Below, in pieces: positions 32,290-44,046 of a stretch of DNA of 64,000 nucleotides. The stretch is from Bos javanicus (Eukaryota; Chordata; Mammalia; Artiodactyla; Bovidae), in contig NC_083868.1 of the NCBI RefSeq assembly GCF_032452875.1, forward strand, positions 40,094,537 through 40,158,536, given 5' to 3'. The notes beneath the pieces were generated by a model. The model did no database searches. It saw only the letters and a list, made by a program, of their open reading frames with translations, and was not told the origin of the DNA. The translations under genes were made by a program, and so were the position numbers. The number at the start of each line of letters is the position of its first letter. Within the stretch, counting starts at the first letter, position 1.

Positions 32290-32622
32290 TTTTAAGGGTA
32301 CAAATCTCCAGTTATAAGATGAATAAATATTAGGAATTTAATGTACATGGGAATGAATGGTGACAAGAGACAACAACACCTTACTGTATATTTGAAAGTT
32401 ACTAAGCAGGAGGATGTTAAAAGTTCTCATCACACACACACACACACACACACATGCACACTACACACACAAAACTGTAACTATGTAAAGTGATGGCTGT
32501 GTCAACTAACCATACTGTGGTAATCATTTAGCAACATATACATATATAAAATCATAATATATATATCTTAAAACTTATACTATGTTCTATGTCAGTTATA
32601 TATCAATAAAACTGAAAAAAAA
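32290..32622 (+). mobile_element. Old L1 3' end with CA microsatellite
   Basis: TTATAAGATGAATAAATATT, TTGAAAGTTACTAAG and TGTGGTAATCATTTAGCAAC follow the order of an old L1 3'UTR, ending at TATATATCAATAAAACTGAAAAAA. The CA-repeat normally present in that 3'UTR is expanded at 32430-32454. Confidence 0.85.
32430..32454. repeat. CA microsatellite
   Basis: About 12.5 uninterrupted CA units inside the L1 3'UTR, followed by an imperfect CA-rich part to about 32470. Confidence 0.95.
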
Positions 32623-33977
32623 GAAAACAAAATAGCCTGTAATAATATGTCAAATTGTATGAATCACAGGTTTTAGTGAATGAAAATTTACTTTTGTAAA
32701 CAACTAATTTTATCTTCCATCTGACTTTCCTACTGACCAAGTAGGAGATTCTTGGCTAGTTAGGGTGTCATTGACATTTGCAGCATGTTTAGGGTAATAG
32801 CTGGATATGAGGCTGGTCATCCAGCAGGAAATATTGAAGCTGCCAACTCTCTTTTCTATACTATAGCAGATTCAGTTTTCATTAAATTTTCTTCAAGAGA
32901 GATCCATAGCTCAGAAGACAAAATTTGACTTTATTTAACCAGTTAACAAAAAATACTTTTTAAAAATTATTACCAGATTTGTCATACTTGGAAATAAATC
33001 TTTCCATTTTGAACATAATTATTTTAAAGTAGCAAGCAGATTTAAAAAGGACAACCAGCATGGCCAGGGTTATTTGTGTTTTCACTCTGCAGTTGGTAGA
33101 GACGTTAAAAGAAAATAAAGAGACCTGACATATGATGGACAGCACGGCAGCGCAGAGGTCCAGGTGGACTCTGCTCAGTCTCTGGCTCAGAGCAGGCTGA
33201 AGACTCATGAGTCTGAAGAGGAATATGTATGTGTTTCACATCATGTTTGCAAGGACAAGTAAATGGGACTGATTCTGGCAGTCTGCCCTAATTTGAAAAA
33301 GGCATATGCTGATGTCCTTCGGCCAACTCCTACATGACAATGTCTTTTATCCAGGTCAGACAAACAGAACATAAAAGACACAATTCATGCTTCTACTGGA
33401 CCCTGGCCTGAGCTCTCAAGCAGAAAGCATGTTTCAGCAGCAGACCACCTTCCTTCTTACCCTTACCCTGATATCCATCCATTTTCCTCATTTGTGCATT
33501 TGTTATTGATTGTGTTACTGTTCTACAGACCCTCTTTCACATGATGGAGAACTTTTGTGTAACTTTTCAAATCACTTATATAACTTAAGATGTTGGCTGT
33601 GGTTATATTTAAATATAATCTTCCTTTTCTTTTCTTTTTTTTCCATGATGACATTTTCTAGAGTGCCTGCTATGTGATGGGAATAGTGTTAGTTTGGGAT
33701 CATAGGTGAAAAGTAAAACAGGATCTTTATCGTTGTAAAGTTTAAAGCCTAGTAATCAGGACGAAAGACTGTCAGATAATTAAAATATACTGAGATATCT
33801 TCTTTGTAAAGCAGTGTTCAAAGGACTATGAAGACACATAAGGCAAGCACTCACTGTGTACAAAGGGAGATTTTCTAGAGAAAGTGATTTGTTATGTCTG
33901 GATGTTAAATAAACCTTAACCAGATGGAGTTGGAAGAGAAGGGAGAATTCCAGGTAGAAAGAACAAGCATAAAACAT
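32623..33977. other. Unassigned stretch
   Basis: About 1.35 kb. The part around 33120-33200 is locally GC-richer, but the reverse 82-codon frame there (32960-33208) has no family I recognise, and no splice structure is convincing. Confidence 0.4.
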
Positions 33978-34024
33978 TTGGCAAAACTAATACAATTATG
34001 TAAAGTTTAAAAAAAAAAAAAAAA
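33978..34024 (+). mobile_element. Minimal L1-BT insertion (about 30 bp plus poly A)
   Basis: TTGGCAAAACTAATACAATT followed by ATGTAAAGTTTA and 15 or more As is identical to the last bases of the full-length L1-BT 3'UTR. AAAACAT before (near 33971-33977) and after the tail could be a short TSD. Confidence 0.85.
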
Positions 34025-34550
34025 CATGAGTCAAGAGAAAGTGCCCTCAACATTGATCTTCAGAAACAGAAGAAACACAACAGGTTGAGGCTAGAATATA
34101 AGCAGAGGAGAGACTTGAAACACCTGTAATGCCAAAGGAATGCCACAATATGAATTCTTTTTAACTTGTAGGATGACATGATTAGAATTTTGGTTTGAGA
34201 GGCAATATACAAACAATAAATAGTATCTAGCAATATGGTGCTAGATTCCACAGTCTTAACACTCACTACGGGGCAAAATTTCAGTTTACTTGGCTGAAAT
34301 CTTAATGAAAATCTTAATGTAACATCCCTCATAGGATTGTTTTGAAGATTCCATTAGTAAATATATGTAGAAAACTTAAAATATGTTTTGTAAATACTAA
34401 ATAAATGATTATTTTGTTACCATTATTATTATTTAGTATAAGACCATTACTTTGGTTGCACTGTAGAAGATATATCAAAGATGTATGGTATGAATAGACA
34501 GGAAAAAATGTAATAAGTTACTATAGTAGTCCAGCAATAAATGATTTGTT
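34025..34550. other. Unassigned stretch
   Basis: About 525 bp, AT-rich; no recognisable repeat or gene. Confidence 0.45.
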
Positions 34551-34662
34551 ATTATTTAGCCACTAAATCATGTCTGACTCTTTGTGACCCCACCAACTGC
34601 AGCATGCCAGGCTCCCCTGTCTTCCACTATCTGCTAGAGTTTGTTCAAATTCATGTCCACTA
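34551..34662 (-). mobile_element. Short diverged BovB 3' end
   Basis: TAAATCATGTCTGACTCTTT, ATGCCAGGC and CAAATTCATGTCCAC match the reverse BovB 3' end. It is about 110 bp long and relatively diverged. Confidence 0.78.
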
Positions 34663-35214
34663 AATTAGAACATAGGGAGAGGGCAATGGATGGAAGAAGA
34701 TAGATTTTAGAGGGTTGGTGATATAGAACAAACAATTCTCAGTGGCTGACTGCATGTAAGGGTGAGGTAAAAAAGGTTATGGATGACAGAGGTAACAAGG
34801 GACATTTGGAAAAGATAGAGCGTCTGACAGTGGCAGCACTGAACATCTACAATATACAGAAACTGCTGCTAACTAACTGAAAAATGGCAAGAAAACCAAG
34901 AGCAACACTAACAAAGTTAGAAACAGTCGGTTTAAATATGTGACACACCACTTCACATTATTAAAATATCAAATTCCAGAAAGCTGGGGGAAAAAAAAAG
35001 AAAGAAATGTGGGGCACCAGAACATTTTGCCCCGTGTTTCAAATTTTGGAATAAGATGACGATAAAAATCAGACCGTCTACAGGTATAGAGTCCAATAAA
35101 ATTTGGAATCAGTCTCATGAAGGACATATATGGCTATGTTCTTTATAACATTAGCTTTTGGAGGGGAAAATTAAGCATCAGTGTTTACACTGATACATTA
35201 TTACACTATTATAT
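34663..35214. other. Unassigned stretch
   Basis: About 550 bp of AT-rich DNA; no recognisable repeat or gene. Confidence 0.45.
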
Positions 35215-35833
35215 ATATACTCGGCTATTGTCTCTGCCTCTGAGATCCATTCAGAGCAGCTGCTGGACCATCACCCATAAGGCACTGTGGCAGGACCCGG
35301 GGCCGTCGGGAGCCCCTTGAGCGTGTGTGGCTCATTGTGGAGGCCTATGCTGTGCACCTCGTGCCGGAAGCGGTAGGCCAGAGGCTCCAGACCCCAGGGA
35401 CAATGGCTGGCAGCTACTTCAGCCTCAGGGCCATGGGAGAAACAGTTGAGGTGAGACTTCCTGGGCCACGGGGCCTCCCATGTGATCTCCTGACTGACGA
35501 TGCCCAGTGTCTGTGCTGAGGAGCAGCTTCTGGGGGATCTTGCACCAGTGCAGGGGGATGGGGCTGGGTGATGGGCCCATCCTCAGGCTAACCAGCTGTG
35601 GCCAAGGACCAGAGGGTGAGACGAAGTCCAGACAGAGGGAGCCAAGACAGCAAAGTCTGTATTTCTGTATGTTTCAGGGGGGCTATGGGGGTCCTGGGGG
35701 CCGCAGGGAGGGTGGGCAGCTTCATGTTTTGCCACAGAAGCCCAGGAAGGAGGCTGCCTGGAAAGTGCCAATCTGGGGGAGGGCCACAGGCAGTCAGGGT
35801 CAGCCGAGTTCGGCCTACAGACTTGCCCGTCTG
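35215..35833. other. GC-rich island of unknown origin
   Basis: About 620 bp that contrasts sharply with the AT-rich surroundings, with several CpGs (ACCCGGGGCCGTCGGGAG near 35296, GTGCCGGAAGCGG near 35360). It has fairly long frames on both strands, as expected for GC-rich DNA. A GAG/GTGAGA donor-like site near 35450 and a TTTCTGTATGTTTCAG acceptor-like site near 35664-35679 could suggest exon remnants. I recognise no protein. It ends exactly where a 5'-truncated BovB begins. Confidence 0.5.
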
Positions 35834-36592
35834 GCAAAAAGCAAAGAAGAACTAAAGAGCTTCTTGATGAAAGTGAAAGAGGAGTCAAAAAGTTGGCTTA
35901 AAACTCAACACTCAAAAAACAAAGATCATAGCATCCAGTTCCATCACTTCATGGCAGATAGATGGGGAAACAATGGAAACAGTGATAGACTTTATTTTCT
36001 TGGGCTTCAAAATTGCTGCAGATGGTGACTGCAGCCATGAAATTAAAAGAGGCTTGCTCCTTAGAAGAAAAGCTATGACCAACCAAGACAACATATTAAG
36101 GAGAGACATTACTTTGCCAACACAGGTCCATCTAGTCAAAGCTATGGTTTTTCCAGTAGGCATGTATGGATGTGAGAGTTGGACCATAAAGATAGCTGAA
36201 CACTGAAGAATTGATGGTTTTGAACTGTGGTGTTGGAGAAGATTCTTGAGAGTCCCTTGGACTGCACCGAGATCCAACCAATCAATCCTAAAGGAAATCA
36301 GTCCTGAATATTCATTTATTGGAAGGACTGATGCTGAAGCTTAAACTCCAATAATTTGGCCACCTGATGCAAAGAACTGACTCACTGGAAAAGACCCTAA
36401 TGCTGGGAAAGATTGAAGGCAGGAGAAAGGGACAACAGTGGATGAGATGGCTGGATGGCATCACGGACTCAGTGGACGTGAGTTTGAGTAAGCTCTGAGA
36501 GTTGGTGATGGATAAGGAAGCCTGGCTTGCTGCAGTCCATGGGGTTGCAAAGAGTCTGAGGTGACTGAGCAACTGAACTGAACTGATTGACC
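35834..36592 (+). mobile_element. BovB 3' part, 5'-truncated
   Basis: Enters ORF2 just downstream of the YADD motif (GAAGAACTAAAGAGCTTCTT) and ends TGAACTGAACTGA. Several frameshifts and stops. The open frame at 35507-36028 is a chance fusion of the upstream GC-rich DNA with BovB. Confidence 0.9.
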
Positions 36593-37366
36593 TCACTAAT
36601 GATGCACTGCCAGAACCTGCCTATTATGTGTATATATTTCTGATCCTTGCTGTGTGACTTCATTTCCTTCTTTGGGAGGAGTCTGTTGCTTTGCTACCTT
36701 AACATCAGAAAGGGACTGTGATTTGCTGTTTTAGCCAAGGAAATGAAAGCAGAAGTAACAGCCTGCCAATTCTGAGCAAAAACTTTAACAGTCATTTGGC
36801 AGTTTCAGCAGGTCCCTGGGGTTGATCATTTTGATTTCATTCCAGGATTTAAATATTACATAGCAGAGCTGTGAAAAAACCCTGCAGATCCTGGAAATTT
36901 CAAGCAACAATGTGAGTAAGAAATACACAAATACTGTTCTAAGCCACTGGTATCATTTTGATTATTTGTTTAGTAACTGATAGTCTCTACATCTTGTAAA
37001 CTCCTGATTGTTAGAAAGCATTTTACTCATCTTTAACTTTTCAATAATCACCATCCCATGAAGGAGAAATCTCTAAAAATGTCACTTCTCAGCATCTTCT
37101 GCATTGTAGCTGTTGTGTCTCTCTCCTCTCTTGGCTCTTCTATTATGCTTCTGTTAATGGAGGAGTGACAACTGTATAGAGCCATTCTTGGCCCACACCC
37201 ATGGCAAAGCATTTGTCTATCACAGCATACATTCCCTCAGATCACAGAGGTCTGGAAAAACTTTCAATTCAGTGTCCTTGGCAGAAAGTACCAGTGAATT
37301 AGAATTGGCACTGCTTTAAAATCTATTTGTTACCCCTGGTCTAGGGAAGAGGTAACAGGCTTGAGA
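36593..37366. other. Unassigned stretch with a possible old LTR
   Basis: About 770 bp. GTTCTAAGCCACTGGTATCA followed by TTTGTTTAGTAAC (about 36937-36977) resembles the end of certain ancient mammalian LTRs, preceded by TTGCTGTGTGACTTCATTT near 36647. The resemblance is weak and the family not determined. Confidence 0.3.
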
Positions 37367-38369
37367 TTTGAGGATCAGTTCAGTTCAGTTCAGTTGTTCA
37401 GTCATGTCCGACTCTTTGTGACCCCATGAATCGCAGCACACCAGGCCTCCCTGTCCATCACCAACTCCCGGAGTTCACTCAAACTCACGTCCACAGAGTT
37501 GGTGATGCCATCCAGCCATCTCATCCTCTGTCATCCCCTTTTCCTCCTGCCCCCAATCCCTCCCAGCATCAGAGTCTTTTCCAATGAGTCAACTCTTCAC
37601 ATGAGGTGGCCAAAGTACTGGAGTTTCAGCTTTAGCATCATTTCTTCCAAAGAACACCCAGGGCTGATCTCCTTCAGAACGGGCTGGGGATCTCCTTGCA
37701 GTCCAAGGGACTCTTAAGAGTCTTCTCCAACACCACAGTTCAAAAGCATCAATTCTTCGATGCTCAGCTTTCTTCACAGTCCAACTCTCACATCCATACA
37801 TGACTACTGGAAAAACCATAGCCTTGACTAGACGGACCTTTGTTGGCAAAGTAATGTCTTTGTTTTTGAATGTGCTATCTAGGTTGGTCATAACTTTCCT
37901 TCCAAGGAGTAAGCATCCTTTAATTTCATGGCTGCAGTCACCATCTGCAGTGATTTTGGAGCCCCCAAAAATAAAGTCTGAAACTGTTTCTACTGTTTCC
38001 CCATCTATTTCCCATGAAGTCATAGGACTGGACGCCATGATCTTTGTTTTCTGAATGTTGAGCTTTAAGCCAACTTTTTCACTCTCCACATTCACTTTCA
38101 TCAAGAGGCTTTTTAGTTCCTCTTCACTTTCTGCCATATGGGTGGTGTCATCTGCATATCTGAGGTTCTTGATATTTCTCCCAGCAATCTGGATTCCAGC
38201 TTGTGCTTCTTCCAGCCCAGCATTTCTCATGATGTACTCTGCATATAAGTTAAATAAGCAGGGTGACAACATACAGCCTTGACGTACTCCTTTTCCTATT
38301 TGGAACCAGTCTGTTGTTCCATGTCCACTTCTGACTATTGCTTCCTGACTTGCCTATAGGTTTGAGGAT
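37367..38369 (-). mobile_element. BovB LINE, 5'-truncated, 9-bp TSD
   Basis: The element (37376-38360) runs from the CAGTTCAGTTCAGTTCAGTT terminus through the ORF2 C-terminus and the YADD motif to a truncation at GACTTGCCTATAGG. The 9-bp repeat TTTGAGGAT flanks it at 37367-37375 and 38361-38369. Confidence 0.93.
37589..38272 (-). pseudogene. BovB ORF2 fragment with YADD
   Basis: A 227-codon frame beginning inside reverse transcriptase motif B (LSPCLFNLYAEYIMR), with the catalytic YADD about 45 residues in, the conserved MASSPMTSWEIDGETVETVS region, and CESWTVKKAEHRRIDAFELW. It is missing the N-terminal part, and near 37685 a deletion shifts the frame, so it is not functional. Long open length suggests a relatively young BovB. 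Confidence 0.85.
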
Positions 38370-38787
38370 AGCACTGCTCTTATGTATCTCACTTAAACTT
38401 CCTGAACTTTGCAAAATTAATTTGAAAACTTTCTTATAATTTCACTCAATTTTAACATATTTCAAAATATAAAAATTCATTTTTTCTTATTTTCAATTAA
38501 ATTTTGTGATTATGTGCAGTCCAAATTTCATTTAAAATTTTAATGTCCCTTATTGTGATACTTAAGTCATTTTTTTGTGGCAGAAATTTTTGAAAAACAG
38601 TCTAAATTACAATAGAGAAATGAAAACTGTTATTTTTAAATAATGAGTTTGTTATAGTTATTCTAATGATACCTTTTCACTTCTTGCCCTGTATTTACAT
38701 CATAATAAATATTAAAATTGGAGCTTGTAAACACTCAAGATAATTTAAAATACAGTTTTTAAAAAAAGAAAAGAAAGCACATTCAGG
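38370..38787. other. AT-rich stretch, nothing recognised
   Basis: About 420 bp without a recognisable element. Confidence 0.45.
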
Positions 38788-38884
38788 TTTTTTTTTTTTA
38801 ATTTTTTTTTATTTTTAAACTTTACATAATTGTATTAGTTTTGCCAAATATCAAAATGAATCTGCCACAGGTATACATGTGTTT
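38788..38884 (-). mobile_element. L1-BT 3' terminal fragment
   Basis: A T-rich start, then AAACTTTACATAATTGTATT and GCCACAGGTATACATGTGTT, the complement of the last 80-90 bp of L1-BT. Strongly 5'-truncated young-type copy; no clear TSD. Confidence 0.9.
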
Positions 38885-40234
38885 TGAATCACTAATTCAA
38901 GCACTGTTCTCTTGATTAGAACTTAAGCATTTTTACTATATTAGAAAACAGAAGGACACTTTAGCATTTTATTTGGAAATGTATTGAGCATTCAAATAGA
39001 ACTGTAAAGCTGTTTCAATTTTAGTTAATGAAGAAGCTCCTCTTCTCCGCCAATTTAATGAATGGAAACTAAGAAGCATCCAAAGGGTAATAAAGATGGA
39101 GTCTTACAACCAAAACCCTAACAGTGGTTTAAAATCAAAAGACCTCCAGAATTCCTGAGATTTAAGAATTTTTTGTGCTAATTCCCTTAGGTTTCAGAAA
39201 CCTTTTAAAACTCTTAAATAACTCTTCTAGAGAAATTTTAAAAATAAACCCTTGCTTTTAAAATGCAAATATGTTTAAATCTTGTACTTACATACAAATT
39301 ATTCTCATCTTCATTTCTATTTTCCTACTTCAAACACATTATTTCTTTAATCTCATTTCCAAATGAGTGTCAGTTTTTCCTTAATATACTCAGAGGTCAT
39401 GTAATAATTCTTTAGGAGAAAAGGTATATAATTAGATATGTGGCTACATTTAAATGCTTATGTTACTGATACTATTGATTAATCAATATTAATTATTTTG
39501 AATGCCTCCCTGTGGTAGTTAATGGTGAAAGAAACAAAAAAATGTGTATTCTGATAAAGCTTATTTTGATTAAGAGAGATATTTACAGAGGCCAAGGACT
39601 CTTGCCAGTCAACCAATTCAAAATACACACTAGCCAGTTACCATCTTTCTGGAACTCTCACTCTTTGAACCACTATCTTTTGCCCTTATCTTTTGCCTTT
39701 TTACCCACCAGCCAGACACCAGGAGACTCGAAACAATATCTACATCCCTGAACACACTGAAATTTATTCAAAAGAAGCCAATCATAAATCTGGTTACCCT
39801 GTCTTCCCTTGCTTTTCCTGTGGAAGCCATAACAAAGGCTCTTGCCATGCTTTCTATTTGCACCTTCTGCCTCTTGATCTATCCTGGTGCTTCCTCATGT
39901 GGTCCTGCATGCTGTGGTATTCCCCCTCTTCTAAGAAACTGATAGTAACAAACTCTCTTTTCAGTAGCAGTAGTCTTATGTTGGCCTCACCATACCTGAA
40001 TAATAGTAAATTATAATAAATGCCATATTTTAAAACATATCTATGTATATATACATGTGTATGTCAATAGTATACATGTGTGTATTTTTTGCTGACAGGG
40101 CTTTATTGTACAATTCAACCACTGTGACCCTCTCTTCCATTAGTTAATAACATTGGTATATGTTTAAGAAACAACATAATCTACTAAATATATGTTAATT
40201 CATTTTGTAAATTTTGACTTTCCAAAATATCAGT
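38885..40234. other. AT-rich stretch, nothing recognised
   Basis: About 1.35 kb. The overlapping frames at 39512-39751 and 39693-40016 have no recognised motif. Confidence 0.45.
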
Positions 40235-40415
40235 AAACTCCATCGACAATGATTTCAAATAGATTTTTAGATTTTATACATAAATAAATATATGATATGT
40301 AATATCACATAGTCATATCATATGTAATATTTATTTTAAAAGGATCAATTGTATCTGAAACATGCCATATGTATAAAATCTAAAAATCTATTTGAAATCA
40401 TTGTCGATGGAGTTT
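40235..40415. repeat. Perfect 48-bp inverted repeat with 85-bp spacer
   Basis: The arms at 40235-40282 and 40368-40415 are exact reverse complements over 48 bp (left arm begins AAACTCCATCGACAATG, right arm ends CATTGTCGATGGAGTTT). The right arm directly abuts a short L1-BT tail. Such a long perfect palindrome could form a hairpin in RNA or single-stranded DNA. Confidence 0.97.
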
Positions 40416-40482
40416 TGGCAAAACTAACACAATATTGTAAAGTTTAAAAATAAAATAAAATTAAAAAAAAGAAATATATGAT
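40286..40482 (+). mobile_element. Complex L1-BT tail insertion with copied flank
   Basis: TTGGCAAAACTAACACAATA and the TTTAAAAATAAAATAAAA tail (about 40414-40471) are the last bases of L1-BT. The repeat AAATATATGAT at 40286-40296 and 40472-40482 is a plausible 11-bp TSD. It would make the inserted piece 40297-40471, comprising 71 bp of unknown source, an inverted copy of the DNA just upstream (40368-40415) and the L1 tail. The bottom strand at the nick would be ATTT/AT, acceptable for L1 endonuclease. Confidence 0.65.
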
Positions 40483-40644
40483 TACAAAAACATGCTTCTC
40501 AGTAAATATAAAGACTACTTTTTATGAAAAAGCCTTGCAAATAAGAAGAAAGTAAATAATTTGAAATTCTTTTCTCAAAAGATTACACTATGCCACTAAA
40601 GATTAAGATGAGAATGGGGTTAATGATCAAGTTTCCATCATTTG

Positions 40645-40845
40645 TTAATGTGCTTACTCACTTCAGTCATTTCAGACTCTTTGAGACCCCATGGACTATA
40701 TAGCCCACCAGGCTCTTCTGTCCATATAATTGTTCAGGCAAGAATTCTGGGGTGGGTTGCCAATTTGTAACCAGGGATCGAATCCACATCTCTTGCATTT
40801 CCTGGATTGGCAGGTAGATCCTTTACCAGCAACACCACCATGAGT
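40645..40845 (-). mobile_element. Bov-tA SINE, diverged
   Basis: GTGCTTACTCACTTCAGTCA, CCCACCAGGCTC, GGCAAGAATTCTGG and CCTTTACCAGC follow the order of a reverse Bov-tA. It has several indels, including loss in the middle. Confidence 0.82.
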
Positions 40846-42145
40846 CCTGACATACAGACCATAGCACCATATGTCAGAAACATGCTTGGTAATCAGGTAG
40901 GCAAGATATCTTCAGAGACCAGAGGACTCACCAGAGAGTACTGCTTTTTTGGTTCACCAATGCAATCTTCGCTCTCTTTTGGTTCCATGGGTCACATGAA
41001 CTGTGCTCCCCTCTGTCCCCCTCCTCCTTATTCTGATGTCACGCAGAACAAAGTGATTAAATTTTCCATATGTATTTTCATAGTAGAAATTTCATTATTT
41101 TCATTTTAGAGTTCCTTGTACTGTTTTGATATGAATAATTCATTTTGATTCCTGTTTCCAGCATAAGAAATTTCACTCATTCAGAGAAGAAGAGATATCT
41201 ATCTACGCTGTGAGTATAACTACAGATTGAGAAGACATAAAACAAATAACAATGCAGTTTAACTCTGTGGTTTTTAAGGGGAAGTCAGATAATCTACTCC
41301 AATTCTTCATCATCTTAATGATGAAGAATTACAATTATATAATAATTTTAGAAATCTTATAAACAATGGAGAACATGAAAAAAGACATGAAGTCATAGGA
41401 AGAGAAAACATAATGGCATTGAAAAAAACTGAATGCTCTGAAATTTGATAGAGGTCAAACTAGATATGATCTTCCTTGAAAGCACAATGCAATACAATCA
41501 AATGCAAGAAAATAAGTTTATAAAATTGCTGCATGTTTATATAAATCTAATTTTCTGTTTTTTCCAGTCAAAATAAAAAATAGACTTTTAGTTAATTCAC
41601 TTTTCTACTTTGTCTTTTCTAGTTTTGTTCTATGTTTTTTTACTTTTAGTTCAATAGATTTATATACACTAGAAAATAATTCTATATATCTATGAAATAT
41701 ATAAAGTTAATAGAAATTTTATGAAGCATTAAAAATGTGAATATTTACATTAACAATTGACATCAATAAAATATTTGCTGATTTTAATTAGGCTTTGATT
41801 AGCTTGAGTTTTCAGAATATCCATGGCTTAGGTCAATAATGACAGTAATAAAATTGTCAGTGTTAATCTTGGGAACAATGACTCAGTGGGAATAAAAATA
41901 TTGTCACTTTCACATGTCAAAGTTAGTTAATGTATTGATGATGGGTCAATGAGAGAGATAACATTATCCTGCACTTTATTAAACCTATAGTGTTTTTCTT
42001 GCAGAGTGATTAATATGTAGTTATTGTTACATGCTACTCAAGTAATAACAATAGATTTATTAAAAGGACAGGAAAACATTATGCATTCTCCACATAATTT
42101 CTCAAATTATTGTGAATAAACTATTCAATCATACATTAACAATTT
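40846..42145. other. AT-rich stretch, nothing recognised
   Basis: About 1.3 kb. The frame at 40807-41109 begins in the SINE and has no known motif. No other element seen. Confidence 0.45.
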
Positions 42146-42600
42146 GACTTTAATGCCCCACTCATACCTATGGATAGATCATCTAAACAGAAAATTAACT
42201 AGGAAACATAAACATTAAGTGATACAATGGACCAGTTAGACCTAATTGATATCTATAGTACATTTCACCCCAAAACAATGAATTTCACCTTTTTCTCAAG
42301 TGCACACGGTACCTTCTCCAGGATAGATCACATCCTGGGTCATAAATCTAGCCTTGGTGAATTAAAAAAAAAAAAAAATTGAAATCATTCTAAGCATCTT
42401 TTCTGACCAAAATGCAGTAAGAGTTGATGTCAATTACAGGAGAAAAACTATTAAAAAGTCCAACATATGGAGGCTGAACAACACACTGCTGAATAACCAA
42501 CAAATCATAGAAGAAATGAAAAAAGAAAATCAAATTATGTATATAAATAAATGAAAATGAAAACACAACAACCCAAAACCTATGGGACTTTGTAAAATAC

Positions 42601-44046
42601 GTGCTAAAGGGAAGGTTCATAGCAATACAGGCTTACCTCAAGAAACAAGAAAGAAGTCAACTAAATAACCTAACTCTACACCTAAAGCAACTAGAAAATG
42701 AAGAAATGAAGAACCCCAGGGTTAGTAGAAGGAAACAAATAATTTCACAATTTGTATGGAAATACAAAAAACCTCAAATAGCCAAAGCTATCTTGAGAAA
42801 GAAGAATGGAACTGGAGGAATCAACCTACCTGACTTCAGGCTCTACTACAAAGCCACAGTCATCAAGACAGTATGGTACTGGCACAAAGACAGAAATATA
42901 GATCAATGGAACAAAATAGAAAGCCCAGAGATAAATCCACGCACATATGGACACCTTATCTTTGACAAAGGAGGCAAGAATATACAATGGATTAAAGACA
43001 ATCTCTTTAACAAGTGGTGCTGGGAAAACTGGTCAACCACTTGTGAAAGAATGAAACTAAAGCACTTTCTAATACCATACACAAAAATAAACTCAAAATG
43101 GATTAAGGATCTAAATGTAAGACCAGAAACTATAAAACTCCTAGAGGAAAACATAGGCAAAACACTCTCCGACATACATCACAGCAGGATCCTCTATGAC
43201 CCACCTCCCAGAATATTGGAAATAAGAGCAAAAATAAACAAATGGGACCTAATTAAACTTAAAAGCTTCTGCACAACAAAGGAAACTATTAGCAAGGTGA
43301 AAAGGCAGCCTTCAGAATGGGAGAAAATAATAGCAAATGAAGCAACTGACAAACAACTAATCTCAAAAATATACAAGCAACTCCTACAGCTCAATTCCAG
43401 AAAAATAAATGACCCAATCAAAAAATGGGCCAAAGAACTAAATAGACATTTCTCCAAAGAAGACATACAGATGGCTAACAAACACATGAAAAGATGCTCA
43501 ACATCATTCATTATCAGAGAAATGCAAATCAAAACCACTATAAGGTACCATTTCATGCCAGTCAGAATGGCTGCGATCGAAAAGTCTACAAGCAATAAAT
43601 GCTGGAGAGGGTGTGGAGAAAAGGGAACCCTCTTACACTGCTGGTGGAAATGCAAACTAGTACAACCACCATGGAGAACAGTGTGGATATTCCTTAAAAA
43701 ACTGGAAATAAAACTACCTTATGACCCAGCAATCCCACTGCTGGGCATACACACTGAGGAAACCAGAAGGGAAAGAGACACGTGTACCCCAGTGTTCATC
43801 ACAGCACTGTTTATAATAGCCAGGACATGGAAGCAACCTAGATGTCCATCAGCAGATGAATGGATAAGAAAGCAGTGGTACATATACACAATGGAGTATT
43901 ACTCAGCCATTAAAAAGAATACATTTGAATCAGTTCTAATGAGGTGGATGAAACTGGAGCCTATTATACAGAGTGAAGTAAGCCAGAAAGAAAAACACCA
44001 ATACAGTATACTAACACACATATATGGAGTATATAGAAAGCTTTAG
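42601..44046 (+). pseudogene. Chimeric ORF2 frame across an L1-L1 junction
   Basis: A 481-codon frame. The first 45 residues (to NPRVSRRK) come from the older L1 just after its endonuclease region. The rest (from IISQFVWKYKK) comes from the inserted younger L1 and includes the Cys-rich CWRGCGEKGTLLHCWWKC. The whole reverse transcriptase is absent between them. The in-frame join is a by-product of insertion; there is no reason to think it makes a functional protein. Confidence 0.85.

Noticed and set aside
32960..33208. Possible exon of a membrane protein in reverse frame
   Set aside because: Hydrophobic residues are present but no family is recognised, composition is ordinary, and there are no convincing splice sites or neighbouring exons.
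35507..36028. 173-codon open frame joining GC-rich DNA to BovB
   Set aside because: The frame crosses the BovB 5' junction and its second half is a frame of BovB ORF2 remnants; no support as a gene.
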